Below the pieces are notes generated by a model that saw nothing but the letters and a program-made list of their open reading frames with translations, was not told the DNA's origin and did no database searches. A DNA stretch of 64,000 bases from NCBI GenBank assembly GCA_026702845.1, contig JADCLS010000006.1, positions 62,001-126,000 on the forward strand. Direction: 5' to 3'. Below are positions 61,855-64,000 of this stretch, one piece after another; within the stretch, counting starts at the first letter, position 1; the number at the start of each line of letters is the position of its first letter. This stretch comes from Candidatus Heimdallarchaeota archaeon. Its GTDB lineage: Archaea; Asgardarchaeota; Heimdallarchaeia; Heimdallarchaeales; Kariarchaeaceae. A program made the translations under genes and the position numbers.

Positions 61855-64000
61855 TAACTAATTCACCTGAGAAATCAGGTAGCTCAAAAAGATGATTTGA
61901 GATCTGCCGAAGGAGTACTTGTTCTGGTGCATCCTCAAGATATACTTGTGGGAGATGGGAAGTATTTGGATTATTAATCTTCCAATTCAATGTTAACTTA
62001 TTCTTGCTTAGTTTTGCTGTTAAATCAAGTGTGGAATTAGCAAATAACCGGATATTCTTTGCACTCACTCCTTTTGTAAGCCATTTTTTCGGGATACCTT
62101 TGAGTAGGATTAGTGTATTATCATCCTTCTGCTCTGCAAATAGATCAAGAACCAGATTAACGAATTCAGCTGCTGCGTAACCATTTGGACTGTCTCCTAC
62201 TGAACCTAGGCCAGATTGTGGTGAAATCCCCTCTGCCCATCCTTGTTTGTTTGTAGTATGGTTTATGAGGAATTTTATGACCTTATCCACATGTTTCATT
62301 TCGCCTACAAACCGTGCCGCCTGTGCAAATAAAATCGAGAAATAGGATGCATAACTATTCCATGGTTGGTCAATAAGTAAGCCACCATTGATGAAATAAT
62401 TATTTTTTAAATGTAGATAAGAATTATAAATAGGTTGATATGATGGAAGATAGAGATCTAATGGGTAAAAACCATGCAGGACAAAGAGCATTTCTGCAGA
62501 ATCCTTTTTGAATGGACCTGCAGGGAGGTATACTGTTTCCTCACATACCTGTGATATGGAATTATCAATATTCTCTCTGTAATTATCCATGTCATTAGTA
62601 AATTTATCACAATCTCCATGCTTACCAAGATCTTTAGATATACTCACGATGTTTTTTAACACAGATAGAGCCCAGAAATTATTAAAGTAATAATAGTCAT
62701 GTTCCCAATATAATGGATTAAACCAAGAGGGCGCCCCCAAAGGAAGGAGCCCTGAGAGAATTGATTCCTCATCATCTTTTTTGCTCTGACGAGTTACCCA
62801 GTCCGCAATTCTCTTGATCACATTGTATTTTTCACCCAACCAATTCTTATCATCTGAGTATTTGTAATGATTGAAGACAGCCAACACCAGTGCCCCCTGA
62901 CTATCCCATTGCTTTCCCTTCGCAATAATCCCATTTGTATCTACTTGCATCATCATTTTATTCAGAATTGGTTTGACGATCTCTTCACCAAACCCTAATC
63001 GATCTAATGCTTTAGTTTGAAATACTAGACCAGGTAACCACATTTCTTCTTGTAAACTAGGTCCAATTGTAATAGACTTTCTCTCTGCATCTGATAATAA
63101 GCGTAAAACAAGAGCACTGACTTTGTAGAAATAATCTACTTTTTCGTCAGATGTTGAAATCACAGGTAATTCATCAAGTAAATCCTGCCAATCATATTCT
63201 ATATCATCCATATCTGGTGCTTCATCAAAGTCAATGTCACAGTTGTTTAGTGGTATAAGAAAATCAGGATTAGCACGAACTGGGAATGATGCGGCCCAAG
63301 TTGCAGCACTGGCCTTACATACACATGATGATTGATTATTTTTGCTATGTAAAATAAGTTTACCAGCATGACCTTCTTGGAGTGTACAAGTAATTGATTT
63401 AATCGGTGTCTCTGAGATTAATATATCTGGATGATTTGGTATGGTTAGTTTGTTAATCTTACTATCATACACCAATTCACTTACTTGAGTAAGACCTTCT
63501 TGATCAATAGGGCATAAGGTGACAAAGAGCTGATGATTACTGAAACCACGAACGACATTTATTACCATTGCCTCCTTTCCATCATTTCTATCTGCAAAAA
63601 CATTGAACAAGAGAACATCTCCCTCTAATTCCCATGTTACTGTGGCTATTGGAAAACCATCATCATGAAGATCAACCTTAACCTCACCTACTTCAGAAGA
63701 GTAATGTAATTTATTTTGATAAATAGTACCAAAAAGTAATGTGTATGATCCAGGACTAGGAATTATTCCCCCTCTATGATCGATAACAGGTTCTTCCTCA
63801 GAATCAGGACTTCCCAGGGCATAATAACTTCTCAGATCAGTATTCAACAGCAGGGGATTACCTGCTATTCCTCTTCGCCCAATTCCATTTGGACCCATAA
63901 TACCCAGAAGCCATGCTGGCAGTACTAAATTATGTATTCCTTGAGAGAAGTACAAACGGGTGGCATATCCTTTACGAATAGTCTCCTGTAGCCTTACATA
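61844..64000 (-). CDS. Glycoside hydrolase-like (alpha/alpha)6-barrel protein (5' end outside window)
   Basis: 718 residues are visible; the frame is open to the right edge, so the N-terminus is missing. A beta-sandwich domain covers about 15-260, then a helical barrel about 275-625 with 'LQEEMWLPGLVFQT', 'LPLGAPSWFNPLYWEHDYYY', 'LIDQPWNSYASYFSILFAQAARF' (quoted in part: 'DQPWNSYASYF') and 'GWAEGISPQSGLGSVGDSPNGYAAAEFV' (quoted in part: 'GDSPNGYAAAEF'), and a small C-terminal beta domain. The order is that of GH15/GH63/GH78-type enzymes or glucan debranching proteins. Substrate unknown; catalytic acids not assigned. With the isomerase gene at the left edge it may belong to carbohydrate metabolism. 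Confidence 0.65.
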   Translation of the reverse strand, partial: YVRLQETIRKGYATRLYFSQGIHNLVLPAWLLGIMGPNGIGRRGIAGNPLLLNTDLRSYYALGSPDSEEEPVIDHRGGIIPSPGSYTLLFGTIYQNKLHYSSEVGEVKVDLHDDGFPIATVTWELEGDVLLFNVFADRNDGKEAMVINVVRGFSNHQLFVTLCPIDQEGLTQVSELVYDSKINKLTIPNHPDILISETPIKSITCTLQEGHAGKLILHSKNNQSSCVCKASAATWAASFPVRANPDFLIPLNNCDIDFDEAPDMDDIEYDWQDLLDELPVISTSDEKVDYFYKVSALVLRLLSDAERKSITIGPSLQEEMWLPGLVFQTKALDRLGFGEEIVKPILNKMMMQVDTNGIIAKGKQWDSQGALVLAVFNHYKYSDDKNWLGEKYNVIKRIADWVTRQSKKDDEESILSGLLPLGAPSWFNPLYWEHDYYYFNNFWALSVLKNIVSISKDLGKHGDCDKFTNDMDNYRENIDNSISQVCEETVYLPAGPFKKDSAEMLFVLHGFYPLDLYLPSYQPIYNSYLHLKNNYFINGGLLIDQPWNSYASYFSILFAQAARFVGEMKHVDKVIKFLINHTTNKQGWAEGISPQSGLGSVGDSPNGYAAAEFVNLVLDLFAEQKDDNTLILLKGIPKKWLTKGVSAKNIRLFANSTLDLTAKLSKNKLTLNWKINNPNTSHLPQVYLEDAPEQVLLRQISNHLFELPDFSGELVINY

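Noticed and set aside
1..64000. tRNA, rRNA or CRISPR array
   Set aside because: Reading the gaps on both strands showed no T-arm-like GGTTCRANTCC with matching acceptor arms, no rRNA-like tract and no series of regularly spaced repeats.

Overview
The window is AT-rich DNA (roughly one third GC by eye) from an archaeon. The archaeal signs are TATA elements about 25 nt upstream of many start codons, a split-gene pair of translation elongation factor 1-beta with its small zinc-ribbon partner, a geranylgeranyl-reductase-family protein, a SufU/SufC iron-sulfur cluster module and an XPD/Rad3-type helicase. Several longin-like, TPR and large membrane proteins, a cytoplasmic reductive-dehalogenase-like protein, a PlsC-type acyltransferase next to archaeal lipid genes, and exported proteins with C-terminal sorting-like tails fit an Asgard (Promethearchaeota) genome, perhaps a Heimdallarchaeia-like one. 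That placement is inference; no rRNA or tRNA lies in the window to test it.

Layout. 0-2 kb: a type I phosphomannose isomerase-like gene that runs off the left edge, and a VOC protein. 2.3-7.5 kb: a hybrid histidine kinase, then an ATP-dependent PEP carboxykinase/aminotransferase operon linking amino acid carbon to oxaloacetate and PEP. 7.5-10.7 kb: a cell-surface block with an exported DUF7282-like protein, a SCO1-like thioredoxin-fold protein and another anchored exported protein. 10.7-14.5 kb: an M1 aminopeptidase, an A-type Fe-S carrier, and EF-1beta with its zinc ribbon. 14.6-19.7 kb: a duplicated longin-like protein, an AlbA_2-HNH nuclease-like fusion, a zinc-ribbon membrane protein, an FMN-binding protein, and SufC/SufU. 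20-24 kb: a cation efflux transporter with three C-terminal domains, an SDR, two small regulators, and an unannotated pair of 59-codon genes behind a structured leader. 24-33 kb: an exported zinc phospholipase/nuclease-like protein, geranylgeranyl reductase, a YprB-type exonuclease, an M48 peptidase, a recent 3'-end duplication of the peptidase gene that brackets one membrane-protein gene, an EamA transporter, and the dehalogenase-like protein. 33-40 kb: two giant FtsX-like permeases in tandem. 40-48 kb: a solitary succinate dehydrogenase/fumarate reductase flavoprotein, an Mrr-type nuclease, an acyltransferase, a nuclease-helicase fusion, a Nudix hydrolase and a DHH phosphoesterase. 48.5-53 kb: three tandem paralogous TPR proteins. 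53-64 kb: transglutaminase-like, prenyltransferase-barrel-like, APH-like kinase, YjbQ, dCMP-deaminase-like, DegV, longin-like, HxlR and a glycosidase-like gene that runs off the right edge.

Architecture. Genes are short operons or single units on both strands. Of 16 convergent gene pairs, eight overlap at their 3' ends and two more are separated by 0-1 bp; three share a 4-bp reciprocal stop-codon overlap. No CRISPR array, integrase or transposase was seen. The points most worth a second look are the small-protein pair at 23.5-24.0 kb, the 97%-identical peptidase-gene duplication around a cargo gene at 28.2-29.9 kb, the ABCE1-like Fe-S head on the dehalogenase-like protein, and the shared tail architecture of four exported proteins.
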